Source: Streptomyces hygroscopicus
GTDB lineage: Bacteria; Actinomycetota; Actinomycetes; Streptomycetales; Streptomycetaceae
Assembly: GCA_002021875.1 (NCBI GenBank)
Contig: CP018627.1
Coordinates: 1,984,001-2,048,000, forward strand
Length of the DNA stretch: 64,000 nucleotides
Direction of reading: 5' to 3'
The notes under the pieces are model-generated. The model was not told the origin of the DNA. It made no database searches and saw only the letters and a list, made by a program, of their open reading frames with translations. A program made the translations under genes and the position numbers. Positions 25,151-33,849 of this stretch are shown here, in pieces. Within the stretch, counting starts at the first letter, position 1, and each line of letters starts with the position of its first letter.

Positions 25151-25813
25151 TCACCTTCCAGGATGCGCCTCACCCGTCTCTCCAGTCGACCGGGACAGCA
25201 ACTCCACCACCTCGTCGTCCGCGGTCTGGGAGAAGTCCTCGTACCACTCCCCCACCGCCGCGAAGTCCGAAGGGGTGGAGAGGGCCACCACCTCGTCCGC
25301 GTCCTCGCGCAGCGTGGTGACCGCGTCCGGCGGCGCCACCGGTACGGCGAGGACCACCCGGGCGGCGCCCTGGACCCGTGCGACCCGGCAGGCGGCCTGG
25401 GCCGTGGCGCCGGTCGCGATGCCGTCGTCCACGACGATCACGGTCCGGCCCTCGACCGGGACCCGTGTGCGGCCCTGGCGGAACCGGCGCGCCTTGCGGG
25501 CCAGCTCCTCCCGCTCGATCCGCTCCACCTCGGCGAGGTCCTCCTGGTCGGCCCGGCTCATCCGGACGATCGCCTCATGGACGACCCGTACATCGCCCTC
25601 GCCGATGGCGCCGAACCCCAGCTCCCGGTGGAAGGGGACGCCGAGCTTACGGACGATGATCACGTCCAGGGGCGCATGGAGCGTCCGGGCCACCTCGAAG
25701 GCCACCGGCACCCCGCCCCGCGGCAGCCCGAGCACGACCGGTTCGGCGTCGCCCAAGGGGCGCAGCGCCTCGCCGAGGCGCTGCCCGGCGTCCACCCGGT
25801 CGGTGAAGATCAT
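25151..25813 (-). CDS. Phosphoribosyltransferase-family protein
   Basis: Cytoplasmic type I phosphoribosyltransferase-fold protein of 220 residues. The PRPP-binding loop is VIVVDDGIATGAT, with the two acidic residues and the following Gly/Thr expected. The N-terminal PRGGVPVAFEVA is the usual first loop, and IIVRKLGVPFHRELGFGAIGEG is typical of the stand-alone members found in stress-induced loci. The substrate base is not predictable. The ATG at 25813 has GGGGGTGA upstream and gives the usual start MIFTDRVDAG. It shares an operon with the DUF1876 gene; the 144-bp gap to the divergent pair on the other side is probably a two-way promoter region. Confidence 0.88.
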   Translation of the reverse strand: MIFTDRVDAGQRLGEALRPLGDAEPVVLGLPRGGVPVAFEVARTLHAPLDVIIVRKLGVPFHRELGFGAIGEGDVRVVHEAIVRMSRADQEDLAEVERIEREELARKARRFRQGRTRVPVEGRTVIVVDDGIATGATAQAACRVARVQGAARVVLAVPVAPPDAVTTLREDADEVVALSTPSDFAAVGEWYEDFSQTADDEVVELLSRSTGETGEAHPGR

Positions 25814-25957
25814 GGACTCACCCCCGCTGCTCAGGACTCTTCTGCGAAGCAAGCCGACGGTTACGAATCAAGCCGACGATTGGCCCGTCCGCAAACCGGC
25901 GGCCCCCGGCCGACGGCCAGGGCTCGCGAATGCGGCGGACTCCGGCACCCTGGAGGT

Positions 25958-26197
25958 ATGGAGAACGCCACAGGCCCGGGCGAGTCCGGATACCCCGTCT
26001 TCGTCGAGTCATTCGACACCGACAGCCGCTACCGGCGGGTGCGGCTGCGCGGCCTGGGCTGCGAACCACTCGAACCGGAGGAGTTCGAGCCGCGCGTCCG
26101 GCAGGTCTTCCCCGATATCGACCTCGACGACCCGGCCCAGGTCCACTGGGCGGACCGGCCCGGGCAGTGGCCGCCCTGGCATCCGGGCGAGGCATGA
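25958..26197 (+). CDS. Small hypothetical protein coupled to DUF72 gene
   Basis: Protein of 79 residues, acidic and Trp/Pro-rich at the end (VHWADRPGQWPPWHP). I do not recognise a named domain. Coding is supported by a GGAGG just before ATG 25958 (unusually close, one nt), strong codon bias, and an ATGA overlap with the following DUF72 gene, which indicates translational coupling. An alternative start further upstream in the same open frame cannot be excluded. Confidence 0.65.
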   Translation: MENATGPGESGYPVFVESFDTDSRYRRVRLRGLGCEPLEPEEFEPRVRQVFPDIDLDDPAQVHWADRPGQWPPWHPGEA

Positions 26198-26952
26198 CCG
26201 TCCTGGTCGGCACCTCGGGATGGCAGTACCGGGACTGGCGCGGCGATCTCTACCCGGAGGGCTGTCCGCAGCGGTTGTGGCTCGAGGAGTACACCCACGC
26301 CTTCGACACGGTGGAGAGCAACAACGCCTTCTACCGGCTGCCCTCGTACGACCAGTTCGCCACCTGGCGGGAGCGCCTTCCCGAGGGCTTTGTGATGGCG
26401 CTCAAGGCGAGCCGGTACCTCACCCACATCAAGCGGCTGCGCGATCCGGACGAGCCGGTGGCGCGGCTGATGTCCCATGCGGCCGGGCTCGGCGACCGGC
26501 TGGGCCCCGTGCTGCTGCAGCTGCCGCCCACCCTGCGGGCCGACGGCGAGCTGCTGGACCGCTGCCTGCGCCGCTTCCCCGCCGGGACGCGGGTGGCCGT
26601 CGAACCGCGGCACACCTCCTGGTGGACGGAGGAGATCCGCGCGGTGCTGGAGCGCCGCGCGGCCGCGCTGTGCTGGGCGGACTCGGGCTCCCGCCCGGTC
26701 ACCCCGCTGTGGCGGACCACCGGGTGGGGGTATGTGCGCTTCCATGGCGGCCTCGCCCGGCCGGCCCCGCACTACGGGCGCCAGGCGCTGGACACCTGGG
26801 CGCGGCGGATCCGGGACACCTGGCCGCCCGAGGCGCGGGTCTACGCGTACTTCAACAACGACACGGGCGGGGCGGCGGTGCACGACGCGGCCGTCTTCGC
26901 CCGCGCCGTGGCCCGCGCCGGCCGTCCGGTCAGCGCCGCCCCCGCGCGGTAG
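26194..26952 (+). CDS. DUF72 domain protein (YecE-like)
   Basis: Protein of 252 residues covering the whole DUF72 TIM-barrel-like domain. It begins VLVGTSGWQYRDWRGDLYP and has the conserved YTHAFDTVESNNAFYRLP and AYFNNDTGGAAV blocks near the start and end. DUF72 proteins resemble sugar-phosphate or xylose-isomerase-like barrels but have no established reaction. It overlaps the small upstream gene by ATGA. A weak hairpin (GCCCG/CGGGC, 26986-27003) separates it from the convergent ABC permease gene. Confidence 0.9.
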   Translation: MTVLVGTSGWQYRDWRGDLYPEGCPQRLWLEEYTHAFDTVESNNAFYRLPSYDQFATWRERLPEGFVMALKASRYLTHIKRLRDPDEPVARLMSHAAGLGDRLGPVLLQLPPTLRADGELLDRCLRRFPAGTRVAVEPRHTSWWTEEIRAVLERRAAALCWADSGSRPVTPLWRTTGWGYVRFHGGLARPAPHYGRQALDTWARRIRDTWPPEARVYAYFNNDTGGAAVHDAAVFARAVARAGRPVSAAPAR

Positions 26953-27003
26953 CGACCGCCCGGTCAGTGGCACCCCACTCCGTAGGCCCGCTGCCCGTCG
27001 GGC

Positions 27004-27828
27004 TCACTCCTTCACCGCCCCGCCCAGCATGCCCTCGATGAACCGGCGCTGCAGCGCCACGTAGACCACGACCACCGGCAGGGCGATGAGCACCGAGGCC
27101 GCCGCGAGGAGCGCCGCGTCGGAGCTGTGCTGGCCCTGGAAGAAGGCGAGGCCGAGGGGGACCGTGCGATGGGCCTCGTCGCTGACCATCACCAGGGCCA
27201 TCAGGAACTCGTTCCAGGTCCACATGAAGGTGATCACGACCATGGTGGAGATCGCCGGGCGGGCCATCGGGACCAGGACGCGCCACAGTGTGGTCCAGGT
27301 GTTCGCCCCGTCGATCCGGGCCGCCTCGATCACCGCCCGTGCGCTGCCGCGGAAGTACGTGCGCATCCAGAAGACCCCGAAGGCCAGGGACTGCGCGGTC
27401 TGCGGCAGGATCAACGCCCAGTAGCTGTCGGTGAGTTCGGCGTAGCGCAGATCGAAGTAGAGCGGGACGACCAGCGCCTCCTGGGGCAGGGTCAGCCCGA
27501 TCACGAAGAGGTGGAAGAGCACCGTGGAGCCGGGGAAGCGCATCACCCCGAAGGCGTACGCGGCGAGGACGGCCAGCACCGTGGTGGCGGCCACCACGAC
27601 CGCGGTGACCAGGACCGAGTTCCCCAGATAGGTGCCGAAGTGGCCACGGCTCCAGGCGTCGGCGAAGTTGCTCCAGTGCAGACCGCCCTTCGGCAGCGAG
27701 AAGCCGGTGTCCAGGGAGCTCTGCGAGCCGAAGGCCGTGGAGAGGATGCCGATCACGGGGGTGAGCGCGATGACGGTGAAGAGGGCGAGGATGCCGTAGG
27801 TGACGTTGCGTTCCAGGCGTGTCGTCAT
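27004..27828 (-). CDS. ABC sugar importer permease, MalG type
   Basis: Inner-membrane subunit of 274 residues with about six membrane segments. The EAA motif that docks to the ATPase reads EAARIDGANTWTTLWRVLVP, matching carbohydrate-uptake (CUT1) permeases. The start ATG 27828 overlaps the stop of the other permease gene by ATGA. It is the last gene of a minus-strand operon: PfkB kinase, binding protein, two permeases. No ATP-binding subunit is encoded nearby, so a shared ATPase of the MsiK type is assumed. Confidence 0.93.
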   Translation of the reverse strand: MTTRLERNVTYGILALFTVIALTPVIGILSTAFGSQSSLDTGFSLPKGGLHWSNFADAWSRGHFGTYLGNSVLVTAVVVAATTVLAVLAAYAFGVMRFPGSTVLFHLFVIGLTLPQEALVVPLYFDLRYAELTDSYWALILPQTAQSLAFGVFWMRTYFRGSARAVIEAARIDGANTWTTLWRVLVPMARPAISTMVVITFMWTWNEFLMALVMVSDEAHRTVPLGLAFFQGQHSSDAALLAAASVLIALPVVVVYVALQRRFIEGMLGGAVKE

Positions 27829-28733
27829 GCCCGCCGCCCTTCCACGAGCCGGGAGACCGTGACGGTCAGGACGAAGATCAGGACCGTGAGGGCCACGCCG
27901 ACGGCGGCGGCCGAGCCGACCTGGTTGGTCTCGAAGGCCCGGTGGTAGACCTCGTAGGCGGGTACGGAGGTGGCGTTTCCGGGGCCGCCGCTGGTGGTGA
28001 TGTAGATCAGGTCGAAGTTGCGCAGCCCCGCCACGATGGTCAGGGTCAGCGCCACCGCGATCTGCGGTCGCAGACCGGGCAGGGTGACGGTGAGGAATTC
28101 GCGCAGCGGCCCGGCGCCGTCCATTCGCGCCGCCTCGTACAGCTCGCGCGGAATGCGCTGGGCCCCGGCGAGGAAGAGGACCATGCACAGTCCGGTGCCG
28201 ACCCAGGTGCCGACGATGCCGACGGCGGGCAGCGCCCAGGTGTAGTCGCCGAGCCAGGGGCGGGCGAGGCCGCCGAGGCCGACCGCGCGGAGGGCGTCGT
28301 TGAGCAGCCCGTCGGGGGCGAGGATCGAGCGCCAGGCCACGCCGACCACGATCAGCGCCAGGACCTGCGGCAGGAACAGCACCGTACGGAAGAAGGTCAT
28401 CCCCCGGATCCGGACCCGGGACATCAGGGCGGCCAGCAGCAGTCCGATGGCCACCGGCAGGGCCGCGTAGAAGACGAGCAGCAGCAGCGCGTGGAGGAAG
28501 GGGGCGCGCAGGCTCGCATCGCTGAACAGCGCGCGGTAGTTGTCGAATCCGGCGGGGGTGGCGACCGTCAGCCCGTCCCAGTGCACGAACGACAGCCACA
28601 CCGCCTGCCCGAAGGGGTAGAGCAGGAAGGCGGCGTACACGATCAGCGCGGGCAGGATGTACACATAGCCGATGGCGCGCGGCTCTCCGGGCGCCCGGCG
28701 ACGGTAGGCCCTGGTCCAAGCGGTGGCCTTCAT
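27825..28733 (-). CDS. ABC sugar importer permease, MalF type
   Basis: Inner-membrane subunit of 302 residues with about six membrane segments and the EAA motif YEAARMDGAGPLREFLTVTL. The first segment (IGYVYILPALIVYAAFLLYP) is the standard CUT1 start. It pairs with the MalG-type permease to form the channel. The ATG 28733 overlaps the stop of the binding-protein gene, and its own stop overlaps the next start, so the three are tightly coupled. Confidence 0.93.
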   Translation of the reverse strand: MKATAWTRAYRRRAPGEPRAIGYVYILPALIVYAAFLLYPFGQAVWLSFVHWDGLTVATPAGFDNYRALFSDASLRAPFLHALLLLVFYAALPVAIGLLLAALMSRVRIRGMTFFRTVLFLPQVLALIVVGVAWRSILAPDGLLNDALRAVGLGGLARPWLGDYTWALPAVGIVGTWVGTGLCMVLFLAGAQRIPRELYEAARMDGAGPLREFLTVTLPGLRPQIAVALTLTIVAGLRNFDLIYITTSGGPGNATSVPAYEVYHRAFETNQVGSAAAVGVALTVLIFVLTVTVSRLVEGRRA

Positions 28734-30160
28734 CGGGTCCCCGCCGGTGCGGGGGTGGCCTTGTGCTGCTCGCGCTGCTTCTTCATGAACGCGCCGTAGT
28801 CCTTCTGCAGGGTCGCGGCGAAGGTGTCCGGGGAGGTCTTGCGGCTGATCACGCCCTGGAGGGCGGCCGAGAGCGTGTCGTAGAAGCTGGGGGTGGAGTA
28901 GTCCAGGTACGGGACGAGTCCGTCGGCGACGCTCAGCCGCTTCCAGCCGGCGATCATCTGGCCGTCCGCGCTGTCCGGGCTCACCTGTTCCGCGGCCTTG
29001 CCCGGTACGGCGGGCAGCACTCCGTGGCGGGTCATGACGTCGGCGGCGTGCGCGTCGGTGAGGAAGTCCAGATACGCGGCGGCCACCTCCGGGTGGCGGG
29101 AGCGGGAGGTGATGGACCAGGCGAGGCCCTGGCCGCCGGTGGTGACGGGGTCGCCGCCGGCCTTGGCGGGCGGGGGCGGCATGATGCCCAGCTTGCCGCC
29201 CATGGACTTCTTGAGGTCGGCGAGCTGCCAGGTGCCGGTCAGCAGGTACGCGCCGTCGCCGGAGGCGAACTTCTTGGCCGCGTCGTCGTAGCCGAGGCCG
29301 TTGGCGCCGCCCGGCAGATAGCCGCGCTTCATCCAGTCGGCGAGGGTCGCCGCGGCGTCCTTGGTGGCGGCGTTGTCGAAGCCGTCGCCGCGGCCGAGGA
29401 CGGTGTCGCGGGCGCCGGTGGCGCCGAGCTGGTCGTGCAGCACCCCGAAGGTGTGGATGGCCGGGTACTTGTCGAGGTTGCCGAACTGGACCGGCAGCTC
29501 GCCGCGGTCCTTGAGCCGGGCCAGGCCGTCGGTGAACTCGCCCCAGGTGCGCGGGGGTTGGAGCCCGGCCCGGTTCAGCAGGTCCTTGTTGTAGTAGAGG
29601 CCGATGTACTCGCCGGTCTGGGAGATGCCGTAGAGCCGCCCCCTGCCGAAGTCGTTGCCGTCGGCGGAGACCCGGTTGAGGCCCAGCAGGGTGCCGGGGT
29701 AGCGGGTGTTCCAGTCGTAGACCCCGGCGTAGTTGTCGAGCGGGGCGAGCAGCCCGGCCCGGACGAAGGCCACCATGTCCGGGTAGCCCTGGTTGGCCTG
29801 GATGACATCGGGCGGATTGTTACCGGAGACGGCCAGCTTCAGGGTGGTCTTCAGATCGGTGAAGCTCCGGGCGACCCGCTTGATCCGCACATTGGGGTAC
29901 TTCTTCTCGAACTCCCGGTTCAGCTCCTGTATCTCGCCGTTGGTCCCGCCGCGTATCTCCTGGTCCCACACGGTCAGCGTGGTCTTTCCGGCCTTGGCCG
30001 GATCGGGTATCGCGGTGGCCGCGCCGGTCCCGGCACCGGCGGCCCCCGAGCCGTCGGTGCCGGGGACACACCCCGCGGCGAGCAGGACGACGCCGACGGC
30101 GAGCGCGGCCGGGACGGCTCTGCCGCGTGGCCGGCGCGCCCGGGTACGGGCGAGTTCCAT
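28730..30160 (-). CDS. ABC sugar importer solute-binding lipoprotein
   Basis: Extracellular carbohydrate-binding protein of 476 residues. An Arg-rich N-terminus and hydrophobic segment end in the lipobox LLAAGC (Cys31), so it is tethered to the membrane outside. The remainder is a cluster B/family 1 solute-binding fold: TTLTVWDQEIRGG, then NPPDVIQANQGYPDMVAFV and GQGLAWSITSRSRHPEVAAAY. The ATG 30160 has GAGGAG at suitable spacing. The preceding PfkB kinase gene is 31 nt away and the following permease overlaps. The sugar is unknown; the nearby GH4 enzyme suggests a glucoside or other glycoside. Confidence 0.92.
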   Translation of the reverse strand: MELARTRARRPRGRAVPAALAVGVVLLAAGCVPGTDGSGAAGAGTGAATAIPDPAKAGKTTLTVWDQEIRGGTNGEIQELNREFEKKYPNVRIKRVARSFTDLKTTLKLAVSGNNPPDVIQANQGYPDMVAFVRAGLLAPLDNYAGVYDWNTRYPGTLLGLNRVSADGNDFGRGRLYGISQTGEYIGLYYNKDLLNRAGLQPPRTWGEFTDGLARLKDRGELPVQFGNLDKYPAIHTFGVLHDQLGATGARDTVLGRGDGFDNAATKDAAATLADWMKRGYLPGGANGLGYDDAAKKFASGDGAYLLTGTWQLADLKKSMGGKLGIMPPPPAKAGGDPVTTGGQGLAWSITSRSRHPEVAAAYLDFLTDAHAADVMTRHGVLPAVPGKAAEQVSPDSADGQMIAGWKRLSVADGLVPYLDYSTPSFYDTLSAALQGVISRKTSPDTFAATLQKDYGAFMKKQREQHKATPAPAGTR

Positions 30161-30191
30161 GGGGTTCTCCTCGATGCGGTGGTCAGCAGCG

Positions 30192-31319
30192 TCAGGACCG
30201 TTGGGCACTGTCATGCACGCGGAAGCCGATGGTGGGCAGGGCCCGCGGCCGTGGGCAGTCGCGCACCCGGTCCGGGATCAGCTCGCCCAGGAAGGCATAG
30301 CGGCGGGCGAGTTCGGCCGCGTCCGCCGCGCCGTCGGCCGGCCGCCGCACACGGTTCCACCAGGCGGCCACCTCCGGCCAGCCGGGCGCGGCCAGGGAGC
30401 CGCCGAAGTGCTGGACGGAGAGGGCGGCGGTGAGGTTGGCGAAGGCGAGCCGGTCGGCGAGCGGCCAGCCCGCGAGCGTTCCGGTCATGAATCCGGCCAC
30501 GAAGACATCGCCCGCCCCGGTCGGGTCCAGGGCGTCCACGGGCAGCCCTGGCACCTCGGCGCTCTCCCCGGTGAGCGAGTCGATGGCCACGGCGCCCTCG
30601 GCGCCCCGGGTGACGACCGCGATCGGCACCAGCTCCGCCAGGGCGCGCACCGCCCGCTCGGGGCTGTCGGTGCGGGTGTAGCGCTGGGCCTCGGCCGCGT
30701 TGGGCAGGAAGGCGTGGGTGTAGGGCAGATCGGGGAGCGCGGCGGGGTCCCAGCGGCCGGATTCGTCCCAGCCGACATCGGCGAAGATCTTGCTGCCCTG
30801 GGCGTGCGCCTGGCGCACCCAGTCCTCCTGGCGTCCCGGTTCGAAGGCGGTCACACAGGCGCGGGAGCGGGGCGGCGCGCCCTGGACGGCGGGCGGCGGG
30901 GCCGGATGCTCATGGGTGACCATGGTGCGCTCGCCCTCGTACGCCATGGAGACGGTGACCGGGGAGTGCCAGCCGGGGACGCGCCGCGAGTGGGTGAGGT
31001 CCACCCTCTCGCCGAGGGCGAGGCTCTCCCAGCAGTAGTCGCCGTAGACATCGGTGCCGAAGGCGGCGGCGAGCGTGGTGTGCAGTCCCAGCCGGGCCAG
31101 GGCGGTGGCCATGTTGGCGATGCCGCCGGGGCTCGATCCCATGCCGCGCGCCCAGGACTCGGTGCCGCGGACGGGGGCGTGGTCGAGCCCGGTGAAGATG
31201 ATGTCCAGGAACACGGTGCCGGTGAGGTACACGTCGTGCTCGGGGTCCGCGGAGGCGCGCAGCGCCGCGAGCGGGTCGACCGGCTGGATCGGATCGGGTG
31301 TTGCGGCCGTGGTGCTCAC
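30192..31319 (-). CDS. PfkB-family carbohydrate kinase
   Basis: Cytoplasmic ATP-dependent sugar kinase of 375 residues. The N-terminal PfkB signature region includes GMGSSPGGIANMATALARLG. The C-terminal signature DALDPTGAGDVFVAGFMTGTL holds the catalytic Asp and anion hole (GAGD). It is somewhat longer than ribokinase because of a C-terminal extension of about 50 residues. The GTG at 31319 is chosen for AAGGAAAGG upstream; an earlier in-frame ATG would overlap the regulatory region. It heads the operon with the ABC importer, so it probably phosphorylates the imported sugar. With the divergent GH4 phospho-glycosidase it could form an import-phosphorylate-cleave route. Confidence 0.88.
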   Translation of the reverse strand: MSTTAATPDPIQPVDPLAALRASADPEHDVYLTGTVFLDIIFTGLDHAPVRGTESWARGMGSSPGGIANMATALARLGLHTTLAAAFGTDVYGDYCWESLALGERVDLTHSRRVPGWHSPVTVSMAYEGERTMVTHEHPAPPPAVQGAPPRSRACVTAFEPGRQEDWVRQAHAQGSKIFADVGWDESGRWDPAALPDLPYTHAFLPNAAEAQRYTRTDSPERAVRALAELVPIAVVTRGAEGAVAIDSLTGESAEVPGLPVDALDPTGAGDVFVAGFMTGTLAGWPLADRLAFANLTAALSVQHFGGSLAAPGWPEVAAWWNRVRRPADGAADAAELARRYAFLGELIPDRVRDCPRPRALPTIGFRVHDSAQRS

Positions 31320-31461
31320 CGACGTGCCTTTCCTTGTGCGGCATGGCCTGTTCGCGCCCAGGGCCCTGGTGGCGTGAGCGACACCTTGCACCTCGGCCGT
31401 GTCGAATGCAAGAGGTCGATCACAGTCGCGCACACTCGCTCATCTGGAGTACGTTGCCACC
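31320..31461. promoter_or_regulatory. Divergent promoter region with inverted repeat
   Basis: This 142-bp gap must carry the promoters of the kinase/importer operon (leftward) and of the DeoR/GH4 operon (rightward). CTTGCA (31385-31390) and TGCAAG (31407-31412) form an inverted repeat with a 16-nt spacer, a possible operator for the adjacent DeoR-type regulator. The arms are short, so the assignment is tentative. Confidence 0.35.
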
Positions 31462-32223
31462 ATGCTGCGAGAGACCCGCCACGAGAAGCTGCTGAGCATC
31501 CTCGGCGCGGAGGGCGTGCTGCCTATCGGGGAGATCGCCACGCGTCTGGGCATCAGCGAGGCCACCGCCCGCCGGGACCTCACCGAACTGGGCCGGGCGG
31601 GTCGGCTCACCCGGATCTACGGCGGCGCGGTGGCGGCACCCACCGAGGACGAGGAGCGCCCGTTCGGCGAGGTGGCGGTCGACGACCTGGCCGACAAGGA
31701 GGCCGTCGCACGCGCCGGCGCGGAGCTGGTCGCGGACGGCGATGTGCTGCTGCTGGACATCGGCACCACCACCCTCCAGCTCGCCAAGCTGCTGCGCGGC
31801 CGTCCGGTCACCGTGGTGACCAGCAATCTCGCGGTCTACGACGAGCTGCGCGACGACCCGAAGGTGACCCTGATCCTGCTGGGCGGGCAGGTGCGCGCCA
31901 ACTACCGCTCCCTGGTCGGCTTTCTCACCGAGTCCAACCTCCGCCAGCTTCGGGTCGGCCGGCTCTTCCTCGGCGCGAGCGGGGTCCTCCCCGACGGCAG
32001 CGTGCTGGACAGCACCCATGTGGAGGTGCCGGTCAAACGGGCCATGCTCGGCGCCACCCGGGAGGTGGTGCTGCTCGCCACCGCGGGGAAGTTCCCCGGT
32101 GACACCGGCCTCGCCCGGATCTGCGGACCGGAGCGGATCGACACCCTGATCACCAACAAGACATCCGACCCGGCGACGCTCGCCGTATTCCGCGAGGCCG
32201 ATGTGGAGGTAGTGACCGTATGA
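31462..32223 (+). CDS. DeoR/GlpR-family transcriptional regulator
   Basis: Repressor of 253 residues. The N-terminal DeoR helix-turn-helix reads IGEIATRLGISEATARRDL, followed by the family signature RIYGGAV. The C-terminal sensor domain (DIGTTTLQLAKLL, then TSNLAVYDEL) is of the type that binds a sugar phosphate. It diverges from the kinase/importer operon and overlaps the GH4 gene by ATGA, so it probably controls both directions in response to a phosphorylated sugar made by the PfkB kinase. The ATG at 31462 has GGAG 12 nt upstream. Confidence 0.9.
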   Translation: MLRETRHEKLLSILGAEGVLPIGEIATRLGISEATARRDLTELGRAGRLTRIYGGAVAAPTEDEERPFGEVAVDDLADKEAVARAGAELVADGDVLLLDIGTTTLQLAKLLRGRPVTVVTSNLAVYDELRDDPKVTLILLGGQVRANYRSLVGFLTESNLRQLRVGRLFLGASGVLPDGSVLDSTHVEVPVKRAMLGATREVVLLATAGKFPGDTGLARICGPERIDTLITNKTSDPATLAVFREADVEVVTV

Positions 32224-33572
32224 GGCTGACTGTGCTGGGCGGCGGCGGATTCCGTATGCCCCTGGTGTACCGGGCCCTGCTCGATGACGCCGGGGACGAG
32301 GCCGGTCGCTGCACCGAGCTGGTGCTGTACGACACCGACCCGCACCGGCTGGACGCGATCCGCGCGGTCCTGGCCGAACAGGCCGAGGGCCGCCCCACCG
32401 CCCCCGCGGTCCGGGCCACCACCGATCTCGACGAGGCGCTGCGCGGCGCCGACTTCGTCTTCTCCGCCATCCGCGTGGGCGGCCTGGAGGGCCGGGCGAA
32501 CGATGAGCGGATTCCGCTCGGCGAAGGGGTGCTGGGGCAGGAGACCGTGGGCGCGGGCGGGGTGCTCTACGGGCTGCGCACGCTCCCGGTGGCGCTGCGG
32601 ATCGCGGAGCGGATCGCCACCGTGGCCCCGGACGCGTGGGTCATCAACTTCACCAATCCCGCGGGCATGGTCACCGAGGCGATGCAGCGGGTGCTCGGCG
32701 ACCGGGTGATCGGCATCTGCGACTCCCCGGTCGGCCTGTGCCGGCGCGCCGCGCGGGCGGTCGGGGCCGATCCGAACCGGGCCGTCTACGACTATGTGGG
32801 CCTCAACCATCTGGGCTGGCTGCGCCGGGTGGTGGTGGACGGCCGGGACCGGCTGCCCGAGCTGCTCGGCGACACCGCCGCCCTGGAGTCGTTCGAGGAG
32901 GGCAAGCTCTTCGGCGCCGAGTGGCTGCGGGCGCTCGGCGCGCTGCCGAACGAGTACCTGCACTACTACTACTTCAACCGGGAGGCGGTGGCCTCGATCC
33001 GTCAATCCCCGGCCACCCGGGGGGAGTTCCTCCGCGACCAGCAGGCCCGGTTCTACGAGACGGCGGGCTCCGGCGCGCCCGGGGCGCTCGGGGCGTGGGA
33101 GCGCACCCGGCTGGAGCGCGAGGCCACGTACATGGCCGAGAGCCGCGAGGCCACCGGTGGCTGGGAGCGCGACTCCTGCGATCTGGACGGCGGCGGCTAC
33201 GACCGGATCGCGCTCGCCATCATGCGGGCCATCGCCCGCGATGAGCGCGCCACGCTGATCCTCAACGTGCGCAACCGTACGGCGGTCCCCGGGCTGGACG
33301 AGGACGCCGTGGTGGAGGTGCCCTGCCTGGTGGACGCGGGTGGGGCGCGGCCGCTGGCGACCGGCGCGGTGGCGCCGGACCAGCTCGGCCTGATGCTGTC
33401 GCTCAAAGCCGTGGAGCGCTCGGCCATCGAGGCGGCCACGACCGAAGCGGGCAGCGATTCGGGCATCGCCCGCGGCGCTGCCCTGCGGGCCCTGGCACTT
33501 CACCCCTTGGTGGACTCGGTCAAGGTCGCGGGCCGGATTCTGGACGCCTCCGGGGCGCTCGCCCGCTCATAG
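32220..33572 (+). CDS. GH4 family 6-phospho-beta-glucosidase/alpha-galactosidase-type hydrolase
   Basis: NAD- and metal-dependent glycosidase of 450 residues. The Rossmann start LTVLGGGGFRMPLVYRAL, the NFTNPAGMVTEA block, CDSPVGLC (the Cys metal ligand) and GLNHLGWLRR (the His metal ligand) are all present, as in GH4 6-phospho-beta-glucosidases. GH4 enzymes cleave by transient oxidation and can act on phosphorylated glycosides. It is translated together with the DeoR regulator (ATGA overlap). Streptomyces usually import such sugars unphosphorylated by ABC systems, so the PfkB kinase opposite is the likely source of the phosphate. The exact substrate is unknown. Confidence 0.9.
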   Translation: MRLTVLGGGGFRMPLVYRALLDDAGDEAGRCTELVLYDTDPHRLDAIRAVLAEQAEGRPTAPAVRATTDLDEALRGADFVFSAIRVGGLEGRANDERIPLGEGVLGQETVGAGGVLYGLRTLPVALRIAERIATVAPDAWVINFTNPAGMVTEAMQRVLGDRVIGICDSPVGLCRRAARAVGADPNRAVYDYVGLNHLGWLRRVVVDGRDRLPELLGDTAALESFEEGKLFGAEWLRALGALPNEYLHYYYFNREAVASIRQSPATRGEFLRDQQARFYETAGSGAPGALGAWERTRLEREATYMAESREATGGWERDSCDLDGGGYDRIALAIMRAIARDERATLILNVRNRTAVPGLDEDAVVEVPCLVDAGGARPLATGAVAPDQLGLMLSLKAVERSAIEAATTEAGSDSGIARGAALRALALHPLVDSVKVAGRILDASGALARS

Positions 33573-33849
33573 CACATGTCCGTTCGGGCATTCCCCAGTA
33601 TCTGGAGGCGCCCGGTCGGGCTCCGTTCACGCCCTCTTTGGGTAAACGGGCGATAATCGGGCCCGCCGGGGGGACAATCAGGCATCCGGGTTCCTCACCG
33701 TCCGTTGCCTCATCCGCCCTGACCTGCTGAGATAACGGTTGTGAAACGGGCGCATACAGTCATGATCTCTGCGGTGCCAAGGCTGGCCACTCCTGTTGCA
33801 CGCTTGTAAAACTGCCACGCAAGCCGAAAGAGAAGGCAGGAGGTGCGGC

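Noticed and set aside
25047..27041. 664-codon plus-strand frame spanning the phosphoribosyltransferase and DUF72 genes
   Set aside because: It crosses several better-supported genes with recognised domains and encodes Arg/Pro/Ser-rich low-complexity sequence.
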